DNA from: Zeus faber
Lineage: Eukaryota; Chordata; Actinopteri; Zeiformes; Zeidae
Assembly: GCA_960531495.1 (NCBI GenBank)
Contig: OY482851.1
Span: 25,964,533-26,028,532 of the forward strand
Reading direction: 5' to 3'
Length of the DNA stretch: 64,000 nucleotides
The position numbers and the translations under genes are program-made. Position 1 is the first letter of the stretch; each line of letters begins with the position of its first letter. The notes below the pieces were generated by a model. The model had not been told where the DNA came from, searched no databases, and saw only the letters and a list, made by a program, of their open reading frames with translations. This document shows positions 1 through 11,481 of the stretch, piece by piece.

Positions 1-122
1 ACCACATATATCGACTGCTGATAATTTATTTATAGACTCGCTTCAGCCAATCAGGACGGAGCAGCATTGCTATATAAGCCGAAGGTGCCTGCTAATCGTC
101 TTGTTTTTCAATTCAGCAGCGA
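1..122 (+). repeat. Left inverted terminal repeat of the DIRS element
   Basis: Near-perfect inverted match with 3050-3167 over the first 80 bases, then weaker matching through TGCTAATCGTCT and AATTCAGCA. It contains a TATA-like TATATAAG near 71-78, so it may have held the element's promoter. The outer edge lies left of the window. Confidence 0.8.
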
Positions 123-1029
123 CCGAATCTGTTGAAGAACTTCTACACTCAAAAATAATCAACAACCATCGTCGAGTCAAGCATCTCACTTCCTCTGCGT
201 CTTGAAGACAGCACACACAATTCTGACTACAGCGCTTTCAAGAGCCCCCTGCCTTTGCGTCGGGCTGACGGTAATGGGACGGTGATCTTCATGTCAGGTG
301 CTTCATCTGTCTGGGGCAGAGCACGCTCTCGCTGAGCTCGCGGAACCGCCACCTCCGAGGTCTGCCAGGTCATACTAGGTCCCAAGCAGGCCTGCTATAG
401 CGAGGTCTTTCCCTGAGCGTACGCCACTGGACCGGGCTGTCGCAGAGATGTTTAATGCGTCCCCTTTCCATCACACCGATGAGGAGGACGAAGACGCCCT
501 CACCATTGATGATGAGGACATCTTCTCCAGGCCCTTCTCTGTCCAGGTCCATCACCTTCCCTAACGGCGCCAAGCTGACCGACGAGGACCAAGGCTTCTG
601 TCATGCGGGCCCACTCCACTTACTGGTCCAATCTCTTTGGACGGATTTCCATGGCCTCCTCGCCTCCGCGGCAGGATGCTTGGATATCCCCATGCCTCCA
701 CCACCAGTGGTCATGGATGTGGATCTGATGGTGGGTGGAGCATACGCGCAGGAGCGGGTGGCGGACTCGATTCCTGCCATACCCTCGCTCGACTGCTATT
801 AAGGGGGCTCCTGGGCTGCCCCCGCCGAGGCCCGCGCTTCAGTCTCATCTTATAACCCCTTCACACAGGTTGTGATGGGATTCGAGGCTCAACAGAAAGG
901 CACACCATGCCTCGAGGAAACGCTGGCCCACTACTTTCTCCCGACTGCAGTGGGATCTTGGACGTCCAAGAAACCGCTGCTGCCATTAAAGCAAGCGGCT
1001 TCACAAGCTCGAGACTGCATTGCTGTCGC

Positions 1030-1913
1030 TGCGTCGTCAGCATCCTGATATACAGTATCTCGACGACCTTCTGATCCTAGGGGATCCCAGACTTGGGATT
1101 CGCGATAAACTGGGAGAAGAGCGCTCCCATACCCAACCAGCAGGTGACCTATCTGGGATTGCAGTTGGACACCATGGCAATGAGGGCTTGACTGTCCGAA
1201 CCATGGAGAGTGGACATTATCTCCTCTCTTGGGTGTGTTTGGGTGGGCTGCTTAGTGACGCCACTGACCAGCCGGATTCCCACGTGGTAGTGTCGTTAGG
1301 CCTCCTACACATGCGCAGTATCCAGCAATGGTTTGGAGAGCTCCTGTTAAATGGTGCGCAAATGACTACGCTAGCTGGTTGGGCAGGGATCTCTGAAAAG
1401 AGATCTAGCATATTGGACAGAACCCCAGACCCTTACACAGGGTGTGTGTCTTGGTTGAGTCTCTTTTTACGCACAGGTTTTCACAGACGCCTCCCTGACG
1501 GGATGGGACCAGTCGTGGTCAGGTGGTAAGTGGCGTGTGGCCCCCCGTCCACACACCACATCAACCTCCTGGACCTGGAGACTGGTTTACTGGTCCTAGA
1601 GCACTTCGAACCCCTCGTACAGAGCTAGGACATGCAGATCAGGTCATACAACTGGGCTACGGTGACTTACATCAACGGTCAGAGGGGGGTGAGATCACCC
1701 GCACTCCATTACGCAGCCGACAGGCTTTGGAGATGGGTGCTACTCCAGCTCCCCTCTCTGTCGGTGAGCTACATCCTGGGCCGCCTGAACATGGGGGCAG
1801 TCCTCATGTCACGAGGAGGTCCCCATGAGGCAGAGTGGCGCCTCCATCCGAATATAGTAGTCCAGCTTTGGAGACTATTTGGGACAGCGCGGGGAGACCT
1901 GGGGGAGACCTAA
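1030..1913 (+). pseudogene. DIRS reverse transcriptase / RNase H remnant
   Basis: Translations in shifting frames recover RT and RNase H signatures in the right order: YLDDLLILG, then VTYLGLQLDTM, then VFTDASLTGW, then SVSYILGRLNM and SRGGPHEAEWRLHPN. Fish DIRS polyproteins have the same order, ending in an IPG(H/R)LN-GAD-LSR-GP motif followed by an EW-LHP motif. At least three frameshifts and several stop codons separate the blocks, so it cannot encode an active enzyme. No intact upstream gag-like frame could be recognised between 250 and 1000. Confidence 0.75.
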
Positions 1914-1949
1914 TTCACCATTAGGGTATACACAGTAGCGATTTCGACT

Positions 1950-2665
1950 TGCCATGAGAGTTTTGCTTATGCCTAGTTCAGGCTACGTGATTCTGATCTG
2001 ATTTTCCACTCGCCGACAGGTTTTTGGAGATCAAAGCCCGAGATCGGAGGAATCGTGAGATTGGTGTGGTGTGAACTGCTCACAACGGGATCCGACTGCT
2101 GGCCGAGTGCTCGTCGATGGCTTGCAAATGCCGGCGAGATATCAAGCAGGTTAATATCTGGTTGTATCAGGCTCGAGTCATGAGTAATGCAACAAGCTAC
2201 AGCCAATAAGAGCAGACATGCAAGCAAGGGGAGGGGTAGAGAAGGAGAGACGGGAGTGCACCAGAGCCGCAGCCAGAAACATGCAACATACCTATTTTAC
2301 TTTTATTCCCTCGGTTTTTAAAGTATTTCTTATTTAAATTCTGCTTTTATTCCGTGTTTTTTTTGTATTTTTACAGCGATCAAGAATCTAAAAAAATAAA
2401 TAAAAATCCTGTCCCGTGCACGGTATTGCGTCATTTCCGGTGTCACTTCTCGCCTGCGTTTTCATGACAAACCGTAGTTTGGGGATGCGACAATCTCGTG
2501 GGGGATTCCTCCTGGTGAAAGATCTTGTAATGTGTGACCCCTGTCACCGATCAGTCATGTCTCGTGGAACCACAACAACTTCAACATTCCCGATCACAAG
2601 ATAGAAAGATGTGTAGTGTGACTAGTACAGAGATCTGAGGACTTTGAAAGTTGTGTATTGTGTCC
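1950..2665 (+). repeat. Dispersed repeat family R1, copy 1 (nested in DIRS)
   Basis: This stretch matches 38930-39530 throughout: both carry CAGGTTTTTGGAGATC, GCAACAAGCTACAGC, TCATTTCCGGTGTCACTTC, TTCATGACAAA.CGTAGTTT, GATCAGTCATGT and GTTGTGTA.TGTG in the same order and spacing. It interrupts the DIRS element between its RNase H block and its recombinase-like block, so it inserted after the DIRS copy. No protein is encoded. The class is unknown; a non-autonomous DNA transposon is likely. Confidence 0.75.
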
Positions 2666-3049
2666 ATGGCATAACGAGCCAGAGTTTAGTCAGCTACTCA
2701 CGAGGCATCCTGCAACACAAGCATTCGCCCCTCAGTGGGACTTGGAGCTGGTTTTTGACGCGTTCTGCAGATAGACAGTGTGTGTAGTGTTTGCTTCCCA
2801 TTGGCCCTTCAGTGGGGCACGATGGATTGCCAGGGTCGCAGTGTGCGTAGATTACGTTCAGCTTTCGCTGCTTCAGCCTTCACCCAGGACCGTTACACAC
2901 TTGGGGGGGTGTTCAGGTCCAGCTGGGAGTTCAGTATCGAGGGTCTCCATAGGTTTGACATAGAACAAGAGTTACTGCAGTTATGTTACTACAGTTCTAT
3001 GAAGGAGGCATAGCCCCTTAGGGTTTTTACGGCACTGGACTCCTATCAG

Positions 3050-3167
3050 TCTTGCTGAATTGGTTTCAGTAGACGATTAGCAGGGGCCATGGGCTAATAT
3101 AGCCATGCTGCTCCATTCTGATTGGCTGGAGTGTATAAATAAATTATCAGCAGTCCGCATACGTGGT
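3050..3167 (-). repeat. Right inverted terminal repeat of the DIRS element
   Basis: Reverse complement of the window's first ~122 bases. The inner part matches as CTGCTAATCGTCT, then the block with ATTGGCTGGAG and AAATAAATTATCAGCAG. The outermost 8-10 bases diverge. Confidence 0.8.
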
Positions 3168-3236
3168 TTGATCCATACCATTAGTAAGGGGCTAGGCCTC
3201 CTTCACAGAACTGTAGATACATAACTGCAGTAACTC

Positions 3237-4150
3237 CGGCTGCGGGGATTTGCTCACATTCAGACACAAGAGCATCAGTGAGGCCAGGCACTGATGTTGG
3301 GCGATGGGGACAGGCTCACGGTTGGTGTTCCAATTCATCCCAAAGGTGTTCAGGTCTGGGCTCTGTACAGGCCAGTCAAGTTCTTCCACACGAGAGTCCA
3401 TAAACTATTTCTTTATGGACCTCGCTTTGTGCATCCTGAAACATAAAAGGTCCCTTCCCAAACTGTTGCCAAACAAATGTTGTTCCAAAGTTGGAAGAAG
3501 AAGAAGAAGAAGAAGAATCTTTAATATAATCTTTAATCTTTAAGGAAGCGCACAATTCTCTAGAATGTCATTGTATGCTGCCACATTAAGATTTCCCTTC
3601 ACTGGAATTAAGGGGCCAAACTATGAAAAACAGCCTCAGACCATTATTCCTCCACCACCAAACTTTACAGTTGGCACTATGCATTCGGGCAGGTAGCGTC
3701 CTCCTGCCATCTGTCAATCCCCAATTGGTCCATCAAACTATAATAAAACTGTGAGCTGCCAGATGGAGAATCACTCCAGCCGTCGCTTGGCATTGCGCAT
3801 GGTGATCTTAGGCTTTCGGTGTAGCTGCTCGGCCATAGAAACCCAGTTCATGAAGCTCACGATGAACAGTTCTTGAGCTGACATTGCTTCCAGAAGCAGT
3901 TTGGACGTCACAAATTAGTGTTTTCTACACGCAATACGCGTCAGCACTCGGCGGTCCTGTTATGTGAGCTTGTGTGGCCTACCTGGAAAGGTGGCATCCT
4001 ATGACAGTGCCACATTGAAAGTCACTGAGCACTAAGTACGACCCATTCTGGTGCAAATGTTTTTCGAAGGAGATTGCATGGCCGCATACTTGATTTTATG
4101 AACTTGTTAGTAATGGGTGTGGCTGTAATAGCCAAAGCCATACATTTGTA
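3237..4150 (-). pseudogene. Truncated Tc1-like transposase pseudogene (Tc1 copy 1)
   Basis: Read on the minus strand, the DNA gives broken Tc1 transposase pieces in order: the GRTE/LSDF N-terminal helix-turn-helix area (about 4020-4060), a VRRELHEMGF-like piece (about 3840-3880), KVWWWRNNG (about 3640), PVKGNLNVAAYNDIL (about 3560-3610), then LDWPVQSPDLN and a decayed C-terminal part ending near QIPAAG at about 3240. An (AAG)n microsatellite sits at about 3496-3515. Frameshifts are frequent. The C-terminal end is lost exactly where the DIRS outer edge begins, so the DIRS element probably inserted into it. Confidence 0.8.
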
Positions 4151-4161
4151 TGGGTACTACC

Positions 4162-4258
4162 ATATAATATAATAATATAATATAATATATGTGTATATGT
4201 ATGTAATAATATAATAATATAATATAATATAATATAATATAATATAATATAATATGTA
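4162..4258. repeat. AT-rich pentanucleotide microsatellite (ATAAT)n
   Basis: Repeated ATAAT/AATAT units, interrupted by a short TATGTGTATATGTATG spacer, running to about 4258. Confidence 0.9.
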
Positions 4259-4429
4259 TATCATAATATACATATAATACATACTATTGGTGGTAGTGTA
4301 TATGGTTATTACAAATATGAAAATCTAGAAAGCAAACTGAATTTAAAAAAACTCACACGGACAAAATGAATAATCGTTTGACTGTGAATGCATTATTAAT
4401 ATGATTGTGTAAGCATGATTAATTATTCA

Positions 4430-7400
4430 TCAAGTCCTTGAGATTAATCCTTCCATGAGGGTGATATTGTCTGTGTTTTGCTCCACTTGAAAGGTGAGGC
4501 TCTCTTGCCTCTCAGGAGATGGTCCATCCTCTGTCAATGTCCGCCAGAACTTGATAATGACCTTATTTGGTACCAAAAGAGGCTCTTGGAATCGGACGGT
4601 TATGTTGATGGGAGATTTGATGACTTCAACCCCTGATGAGAGAACGCAAACACAGAAAATTAGAAGTTCAGGAGAAATGTGGGCTGGGCCAATACAGGAT
4701 TTGTAAAGGGGACCTATTATACACTTTCAGCAAGTTAATATAGTAGGTCTCTGAGATCCCCAAAACATGTCTGAAGTTTTTTGCTGAAAATACCACTCAG
4801 ATTGTGCATTTTAGCCATTCCAAAATGCCTCTATAACCTGGACTGTTCCTGACGCGCTGTTTCAGTGTGTGTCGCTTTACGCTACGCCCCGCTCCGGAAC
4901 GGTTGGACCTGACGAAGATGGCGGCGGCGCACTGACACACCGGCTCGACGCCCTCCTTTTCGGTGATCTTTGCGTGTCTTTGTTTATCCACCAGTTCGTC
5001 AATGTTAAGCTTAGTCGCGGGAATCCCACCTACAGCCGCCAAGATCTTTTTATCATAGGATTAAAGTGTAACCAGGCCGTTATAAGTGAACTATTACCGT
5101 TAGCTGGTGCTAAACAGCAAAAGAAACACACAGCACAATTATTTTTTTAATACTGACATTTCTAAACGGCTTGTTGAAACACGTTTTCTGAAATAGGAGT
5201 TGTCTTATTTCACATTTTGTGTGTTAGTAGGCCCCTCAGAGATCCAAGTGTTTGGGCACAAGCACTGAAAAATTGATTTATTCAGGTCCCCTTTAAGAGG
5301 CGGTAGAAGCCCAACCGTAGGTTATATGAGGACACATCCTAAATGTTGTTTAAAACCCAAAAAATATATATAACGACAGGCACAATCTTATTCAAGGAAT
5401 AATCTGGGATATTTTTAGCCAATTACAGCCTCTGATATGATAATCTATGAAAACCTTGTCACGGTGGCCATGTCGTACCTCTGTGCTTCTCTACCTCGGC
5501 CAGGCAAACAGAGAGCATCCAGAGGCTCGGGGACGTCCAGATGCAGCAGCCCAGCAGCCCGGCTGCCAGAGTGAGGGGTCCGTACAGAGAGCAGCCGGAG
5601 AAGCACCAGCCATGTCGCAGCCCCGCGGTCCCAGGCACCCGAATTTCTACTCTCTTCATAGTGTCCGGAGGGGGGCAAACCGGAAGGCTGTTCAAAACTG
5701 AAAAGAAAGAAAGAAAATATATATAACCAGAAGGAACACTTGGACCTTCTGCCCACGGGGTTCTCCTCTTATGTCCTGCAGTCTGGAGTCAAGTCACCCT
5801 TTTCATCACTCAGATAGACAGACAGACAGATCAATGTCCCAGTAGCTCACATCAAAAAACAATAGGCAGATGAAAATAGGTTGAAATATATTGGGAACAT
5901 TTTTGAAATATATAATAAATCTTACAGTTAACTGTACACAATAATTACAAATTGTCAATGAATACAAACTCACTGGGCTCCTCGTGCTAAACGGCTAAAA
6001 TTAAAAGAACACATTTATTTTCTTCTAGCTTCCTCACCCTTGATTTCCTCCTGGGCCAAAGGTCTGGGTGCTGTGTGGCGCTTGTTCCTGGACAACAGGG
6101 TCAGGACACTCTCCCAAACTGGACAGCCGGCCCGGGAGGCGGCGGCCAGCGAGATGTCCACCTCGGCCCCCGCGTCGACGCGCCGGTACCCCAACACTCG
6201 GGCCCGCAGCGTGAACGGGCCCTTCTTCAGCTCGTCGACCGGCTGCCATGTTTTCACGCTCTGCCGCACACGGATGAGACCTGGACGGTTGACAGCATCA
6301 ACACCAATGTGTTTGCATTGGGAAAGGTAGGTAGCGCACGTTTGAGGCGACATTTCGTTTGTCTGGCCAACTCATCTAGGTAGAGTCGGCTCCAGAAAGT
6401 GTTGTGTCCCTTTACTGAATGAATGCTATTAGGGTATTCTGGAGACACTATCACTATGCACACACCCTGTAGTCTGTTATTCATCTTCCTTATACATTAA
6501 CCTTTCAGGCTGTACTAATACCACAACCTACCTTCATAGAATGAGAGGAATTGTTATAAAAACAGCAACATTTTCCAGTGAGGTTGGTGGGATCGGGCAG
6601 CAGGGGGTAAATCTCCCTTATTTTCCTATTTTTCCGAGCCTAGGTTGGCAACCCTACAATGTGAGACCATCTTGTATGGGGAATATAAAATTAAATCCAG
6701 GGTTCATTCTGCCTTTACAAAATGAAATTCAAGGACTTCCAAGTACTTTTTAAGCACTGTTTTTCTTAATTTTTAAGGACTTCATGCAAAACAAATAGAA
6801 ATCAAATTTTAATGTGATCCATTATTAATCTCATTGTGATCTACTATTATACTGTGTCTATCTCCAACCACGCTGGATTAAATTTCATTCCCCTCGCATA
6901 ATCTGTCATAAAAGCGATTCTGGAATTGTTTTATTACGTTACGATTTGAATAACAAAACCAGGAGGAATATCACAGGTTTTAAATGACCCCCCCCAATGA
7001 CTTTTCGAGCACTTCAGCACAACAGGGGCTATTTTCAAGGCATTCCAGTACTTCAATTTCTAAGGGTGAAATTCAAGCACCTCAAGGACCTGGTAAGAAC
7101 CCCGTAAATAAGGAGATGCTCTCTCCCGAGACAGTCAGTCGTATTCACGGCTGCGTAGATCAACAACAAGGCCGATCGGGGTGACACCTGCGGGGTTCAG
7201 CCTGAAGCCGCCGGCGGACAGGACCATGAGCAGCAGCCTGAGACAGAGGATCTCCGGGAAGCACAGCGGGAGGTCTCTGCCCTCGCTGTCCGGGTAGTCC
7301 CATCCGTAACCCGCAGCCCTGCAGAACCTCCTCAGCAGGAGAGGCTGCATCCTGGGGAGGGACACCGACACCCAAGCCGCGCTTCAGTCAACTGCTTGGA

Positions 7401-7672
7401 CTAGGGGTTTGACTGGGGTTCTACGCTGCTTACCTGCAGTCGGTGACCGTGTAGGAAACACACTCGTTGGTGTCCGCGTACAAGTGGCCCGGACTCCTTG
7501 AAAGAGCTCGGATCATATATTTAATGAATAGAAAAACAAACCCTGGCGTCCGATCGTTGTAGTTCACCACGGTTGACTTTAACTTATAAGAGCAATATAT
7601 TTGAGTATAAAATATGTGAAGTGCACTTGCAGCAGTGAGCGAGGCGACGACGCAGCTCTGCAGATTCCCCAT
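4430..7672 (-). CDS. MaoC-like hotdog-fold protein, probably catalytically dead, 5 exons
   Basis: Exons in transcript order: 7672-7434, 7351-7188, 6280-6038, 5697-5479, 4632-4430. All junctions are GT-AG, the phases agree, and the join gives 355 aa from ATG (CAT at 7670-7672) to TGA. Exon 1 holds a hydrophobic start (residues about 6-24). Exons 2-3 carry the N-terminal hotdog features of MaoC-type dehydratases: DLPLCFPEILCLRLLLMVLS, then LIRVRQSV and VWESVLTLLSRNK. Exon 4 has VEIRVPGTAGLRH followed by the active-site region, and exon 5 SPINITVRFQEPLLVPNKV. In active MaoC enzymes exon 4 should read SGDxNPxH; here it reads SGCSLYGPL, and the later AHGMW motif is WTSPSLW. Family assignment is by recalled motif pattern. 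I infer a peroxisomal, mitochondrial or ER acyl-CoA-binding or regulatory role at most; no name is given. A MITE lies in intron 2. Confidence 0.72.
6698..7104. mobile_element. hAT-like MITE in intron 2 of the MaoC-like gene
   Basis: Starts CAGGGTTC and ends with GAACCCCG, with imperfect subterminal inverted matching (AATTCAAGGACTTCC against TCCTTGAGGTGCTTGAATT). No coding capacity. The CAGGG termini with repeated 'aaggactt' motifs are common among fish hAT-derived MITEs; I infer this class. Confidence 0.65.
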
Positions 7673-8210
7673 GGTCGCAGGGAAACAGTGTCTTTTATAA
7701 AAAGGAAAAAGTCGATTTGCAGACGCGAATATAGAACATTAAATATACATATGTATAAACACACACCGCTGTGTTTCACACGCTGAGGAAATGTCCAAAT
7801 CGCATTTTCTCCTATGGACACAAAAGTTAGCAGAAGTACGGATCGCGCACAGGGACAAAATACAAGTGAACGCGACACAACCCCCGCACCCCCGGGCGGT
7901 GCTCAAAGAAGTTGCGGGGGGCACGTTCAAAAAACGGACTTTTTTTTTTTATCCTATTGTTTTACATAATTAAACATATATGTTTTGTCCACAAGGGTAT
8001 AATGCTCAACTCCAAAAATCCAGCGTTTTTTGTTGCGAGCGCTTCCACTTTAAGTCATATTACATTACGTGACTTGGCACACTTAGGTCCTCGACTTACA
8101 GTGATGATTCAATTGACTACACATCCAAAGCCTTTGGATCAGAAGTTCTGCAACCCCTGCAGTAGAACAGTGCCAATGAATTCAGGACGCCACTGTGAAA
8201 TTCAAAGCCA

Positions 8211-8216
8211 TTTATT
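8211..8216 (-). terminator. Probable ier3ip1 poly(A) signal
   Basis: TTTATT on the plus strand reads AATAAA on the minus strand, about 480 bases after the ier3ip1 stop. It would give a 3' UTR of roughly 0.5 kb containing the 21-bp minisatellite. Confidence 0.5.
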
Positions 8217-8581
8217 GTGCACCAATACAAAACACCCAGTCCAACACACAAGTGTCAAGTTGTTTTCAGGGCAAGGCATTCGATGAGTCTTAACAGTTAA
8301 CTCAGTTAAAGAGATGACCGGGAAGTGCGAGAGAGAATCAAAAAACAGGACTTTATGAATTGGAAACCCCCGACCGAGAGGGCACATTTAACCATTATTT
8401 AAACTATTCAACAAATTGCAAATCTGACCATATCTACATAACACAGGCAGTTAGTTGCTTTTGATCAGACCGATCAGCTTTATATTTCCACTTGCCAACA
8501 CTATGAATTGTCTTGACATTCAACACAGGGTGCGTGTATCCTTTCGCAAAGCAGAGGCTTCCTGAGATCACCAAGACGACG

Positions 8582-8660
8582 CTCTCCTGACTGGGGCTGG
8601 TTCTCTCTTGACTGGGGCTGGTTCTCTCTTGACTGGGGCTGGTTCTCTCCTGACTGGGGG
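8582..8660. repeat. 21-bp minisatellite, about 3.8 units
   Basis: Units at 8582-8602, 8603-8623, 8624-8644 and partial 8645-8660, based on CTCTCYTGACTGGGGCTGGTT. They differ at one position. It lies just after the ier3ip1 stop codon, in the likely 3' UTR. Confidence 0.9.
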
Positions 8661-8697
8661 TTTGTTGTTTTGTCAGTTCTTCTTCAATCACTTGTCT

Positions 8698-10685
8698 TCA
8701 TCCAAACAGCAGCAGCAACACAATACACACAGAATTCACTGCAATCAAGGGCACTGCGGATGAACAGAGATGACAAATCCAAAGTCAGGAGGGCATCAAA
8801 ACACCTGTTATACCGTTTCTTTGCACACGCACACGCACACACACACAGTACCTCTCATCACTGTTCTCACTGAACGGATAAGGTTCATGAACTGCTGTTT
8901 GATTCCTGGTTCATCACCGAACCCTCCGACACTTTGGTCCACTCCAAGGCCAACTACAAGGATCAATATGTTAAATTAGCTGCAGTACAATACAGTTTCT
9001 GTAATGCAGCATTTACAGACACAGCGAACTCCAGTTTTTGCTCACAAGCATGAACTTCCATGTTTAAACAAATTTGCCGGACAAAGGTCGAGCCAAAACA
9101 TGGATTATTAGTTGCAGTACATACTGTTGCTTACTGTGCATACAAACATACACCGATCAGCCACAATATTAAAACCACCTACCTAACATTGTGTAGCTGC
9201 CCCTTCTGCCACCCAAACAGCTCTGACCTGTTGAGGCAGGGACTCCACAAGACCTCTGAAGGTGTCCTGTGGTGTCTGGCACCAAGACGTTAGCAGCAGA
9301 TCCTATAGGTCCTGTAAGTTGCGACGTGGGGTCTCTATGGATAAAGCTTGTTGTTCCAGCACATCCCACAGATGCACAATCGGATTGAGATCTGGGGAAT
9401 TTGGAGGCCAAGTCAACACCTTGAACTCCAACTACTCCTGAACAGTTTTTGCAGTCAGGCAGGGCGAATTATCCTGCTTAAAGAGCACCACCCACCTGTT
9501 TAGGTAGGTGGTGCGTGTCAAAGTAACATTAACATGAATGCCGGGACCCATGGTTTCCCAACAGAACATTTCACAGAGCGTCACATCGCCTCCGCCGGCG
9601 TGACTTCTTCCTATAGTACATCCTGTGCCATCTCTTCCCCAGGTAAACGATGCACACGCACAGGCCATCCACCGGTCAGCATGGGCACTCTGACCGGTCT
9701 GCGGATATGCAGCTCCATACACAGCAAGCTGTGATGCACTGTGTGTTCTGACACCTTTCTATCATAGCAGCATTGACTTTTTCAGAAATTTGTGCCACAG
9801 TAGCTCTTCTGTGGGATCGGACCAGGCGGGCTAAACTTCACTCCCCACGCGCATCAATGAGCCTTGGGCACCCACGGCCCAGACGCCGTTTCAACAGTTG
9901 TTCTTCCTTGGACCACTGTTGGTAGGTACTGACCACTGCATACCGGGATCACTCCACAAGACCTGCCGCTTTGGAGGCCCTCTGACCCACTCTTCTAGCC
10001 ATCACAATTTGGCCCTTGTCAAAGTGAATCAGATCCTTATTCTTGATTATTTTTCCTGCTTCCAACACGTCAACATCAAGAACTTACTGTTCACTTGCTG
10101 ACCAATATATCCCACCCCTTGACAAGTGCAGTCTGAACGAGATGATCAATGTTATTCTGTATCTGTCAGCGGTTTTAATATTGTGGCTGATCCGTGTATA
10201 TATTTTGGTTAAGGATATTTACTTATACTTACAATACTCTTTTCTTGTATATACTTACTTCTGATTTGGGTTTTACTGTATCAGATTGTATATTGTTGAT
10301 TTTTCTTCCTACCTTGTTAGTGTTTGCCCTTTACGTGACAAATAATCTTAAATCAGGTGAAAGCTGATGTGAAGTGACAGTTGTTACACTGGTGTTAATT
10401 GTCAGGTCAACAATGAACACCAGTTAACAAATACATCATACATCAAAAAATAAAAAATAAATACAAATACGTGTTCTACTAGACTCAACCAACATCAGTC
10501 GCTTTGACTGTGAACGCTAACGTTAGCTTTAGCCGACCTCATAGCGTCGACGCTCACACCGTGAAACAGACAAAGGCAAAGCGCGGCCACTTACTCTTGC
10601 TGAGAAATCTCTCTTCGTGCAACACGGCGACCGCGTTCACACACAGGATCGCGGCTTGAATCAGTGAATACAAAGTGAACGCCAT
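8698..10685 (-). CDS. ier3ip1: Immediate early response 3-interacting protein 1
   Basis: Three exons: 10685-10595, 8953-8852 and 8753-8698; the join is 249 bp, 82 aa plus stop, exactly the family's usual length. The protein starts [18 protein letters not shown] (hydrophobic N-terminal segment), continues [11 protein letters not shown], has the middle [20 protein letters not shown], and ends [18 protein letters not shown], a second membrane segment with the C-terminal glycine. It is a small ER/Golgi membrane protein needed for secretory traffic and ER stress control (YOS1/IER3IP1 family). One oddity: the family's IGWG after exon 1 is IGLG here, at the exon 1/2 junction. Intron 1 (1.6 kb) carries a Tc1 copy. 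Human ier3ip1 also lies near SMAD2. Confidence 0.95.
9151..10196 (-). mobile_element. Degenerate Tc1-like element in ier3ip1 intron 1 (Tc1 copy 2)
   Basis: Terminal inverted repeats are visible: CACCGATCAGCCACAATATT at 9151 and the reverse complement with one mismatch ending at about 10196, flanked by TA on both sides (the Tc1 target duplication). On the minus strand, decayed transposase blocks appear in order: [48 protein letters not shown], then a later [12 protein letters not shown] and [18 protein letters not shown]. The stretch holding the first catalytic Asp seems deleted, leaving about 1.05 kb instead of the usual 1.3-1.6 kb. Frameshifted and dead. Confidence 0.88.
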
Positions 10686-11481
10686 GTCTGACGGAGACGA
10701 CGCTCAGCAGTCACAGCGTTTCCCCACCCGACGTTGCGTACGGTGGCCGGAAAAGGGAGGAACGAGTGCCGCGTTGACGTGGCGAACTATAAATACAGTT
10801 AAGAGCGGCAAGCAGCGGTGACCGGGTCCTCGACGTGCCGGTGCCGGTGGGACGCAGGTTTGAAGCCGACGCGGCCAATCGCCTCGGAGGGTTTCGCGGA
10901 GGTACAAAGCAGAAAAATGACCCGAAAGCGACGCCTCGTGTCGATCGCGCACGATTTAGAAGTTTCGAGAGCTCACGGCGCGTGATCGCCCGGGTGTCAT
11001 GAGGTTTTCACAGCGTGTATGTTTTATGTATGTGACAGATAAAGATATATTGAAGTATCGATTAATGGGGTGTAATCGTGGACGTGTCTTGTAAACACAC
11101 TTAGTACAGCGAGAACCGTCTATGAAGCTCAGAAACGGCACCACCTTTCTGTAAATAAGGACATTAACCTTTATCACAAATAACGACAATGACATACTAA
11201 TAGTAATAATGCATGCTGTTGGTTGTAATGAAAGCCTTTATTATAATTGGATTTTATCCCCCAATTGTTGTGGCTACAGTATCACAGTGCTACTTTATGC
11301 AACACACCACCCAGTGCTCACTAGAACACAGTGATGAAGCTATTAAATGCAACCAATGTTGAATTACATAAACAACTTTAGACCTTCCAACTTCACGTGT
11401 TAATTACATTTTTTTTTACTTTAAAAAGCAAAAACAACAGGCAACAAACACAACCACATTCTCATCATGAGAATAAAAATC

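Larger units (their letters stand above)
1..3237 (+). mobile_element. Decayed DIRS-type tyrosine-recombinase retrotransposon (left end cut by window)
   Basis: The two sides carry inverted terminal repeats: bases 1 to about 122 match the reverse complement of about 3050-3167, including the shared stretches CTGCTGATAATTTATTTATA and CAGCCAATCAG. Between them lie broken coding remains of a DIRS-like polymerase: a YLDD reverse-transcriptase box near 1050, a YLGLQLD box near 1150, an RNase H-like TDASLTGW segment near 1485, and a GRLNMGA..SRGGPHEAEWRLHP segment near 1775-1850. A PQWDLELVFDAF segment near 2730 resembles the start of the DIRS recombinase. There are many frameshifts and stops. Bases 2966-3016 are the reverse complement of about 3182-3237, which fits the internal complementary region known from DIRS elements. 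A separate repeat (about 1950-2665) is inserted inside. Inference: an old, dead copy. Confidence 0.8.
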
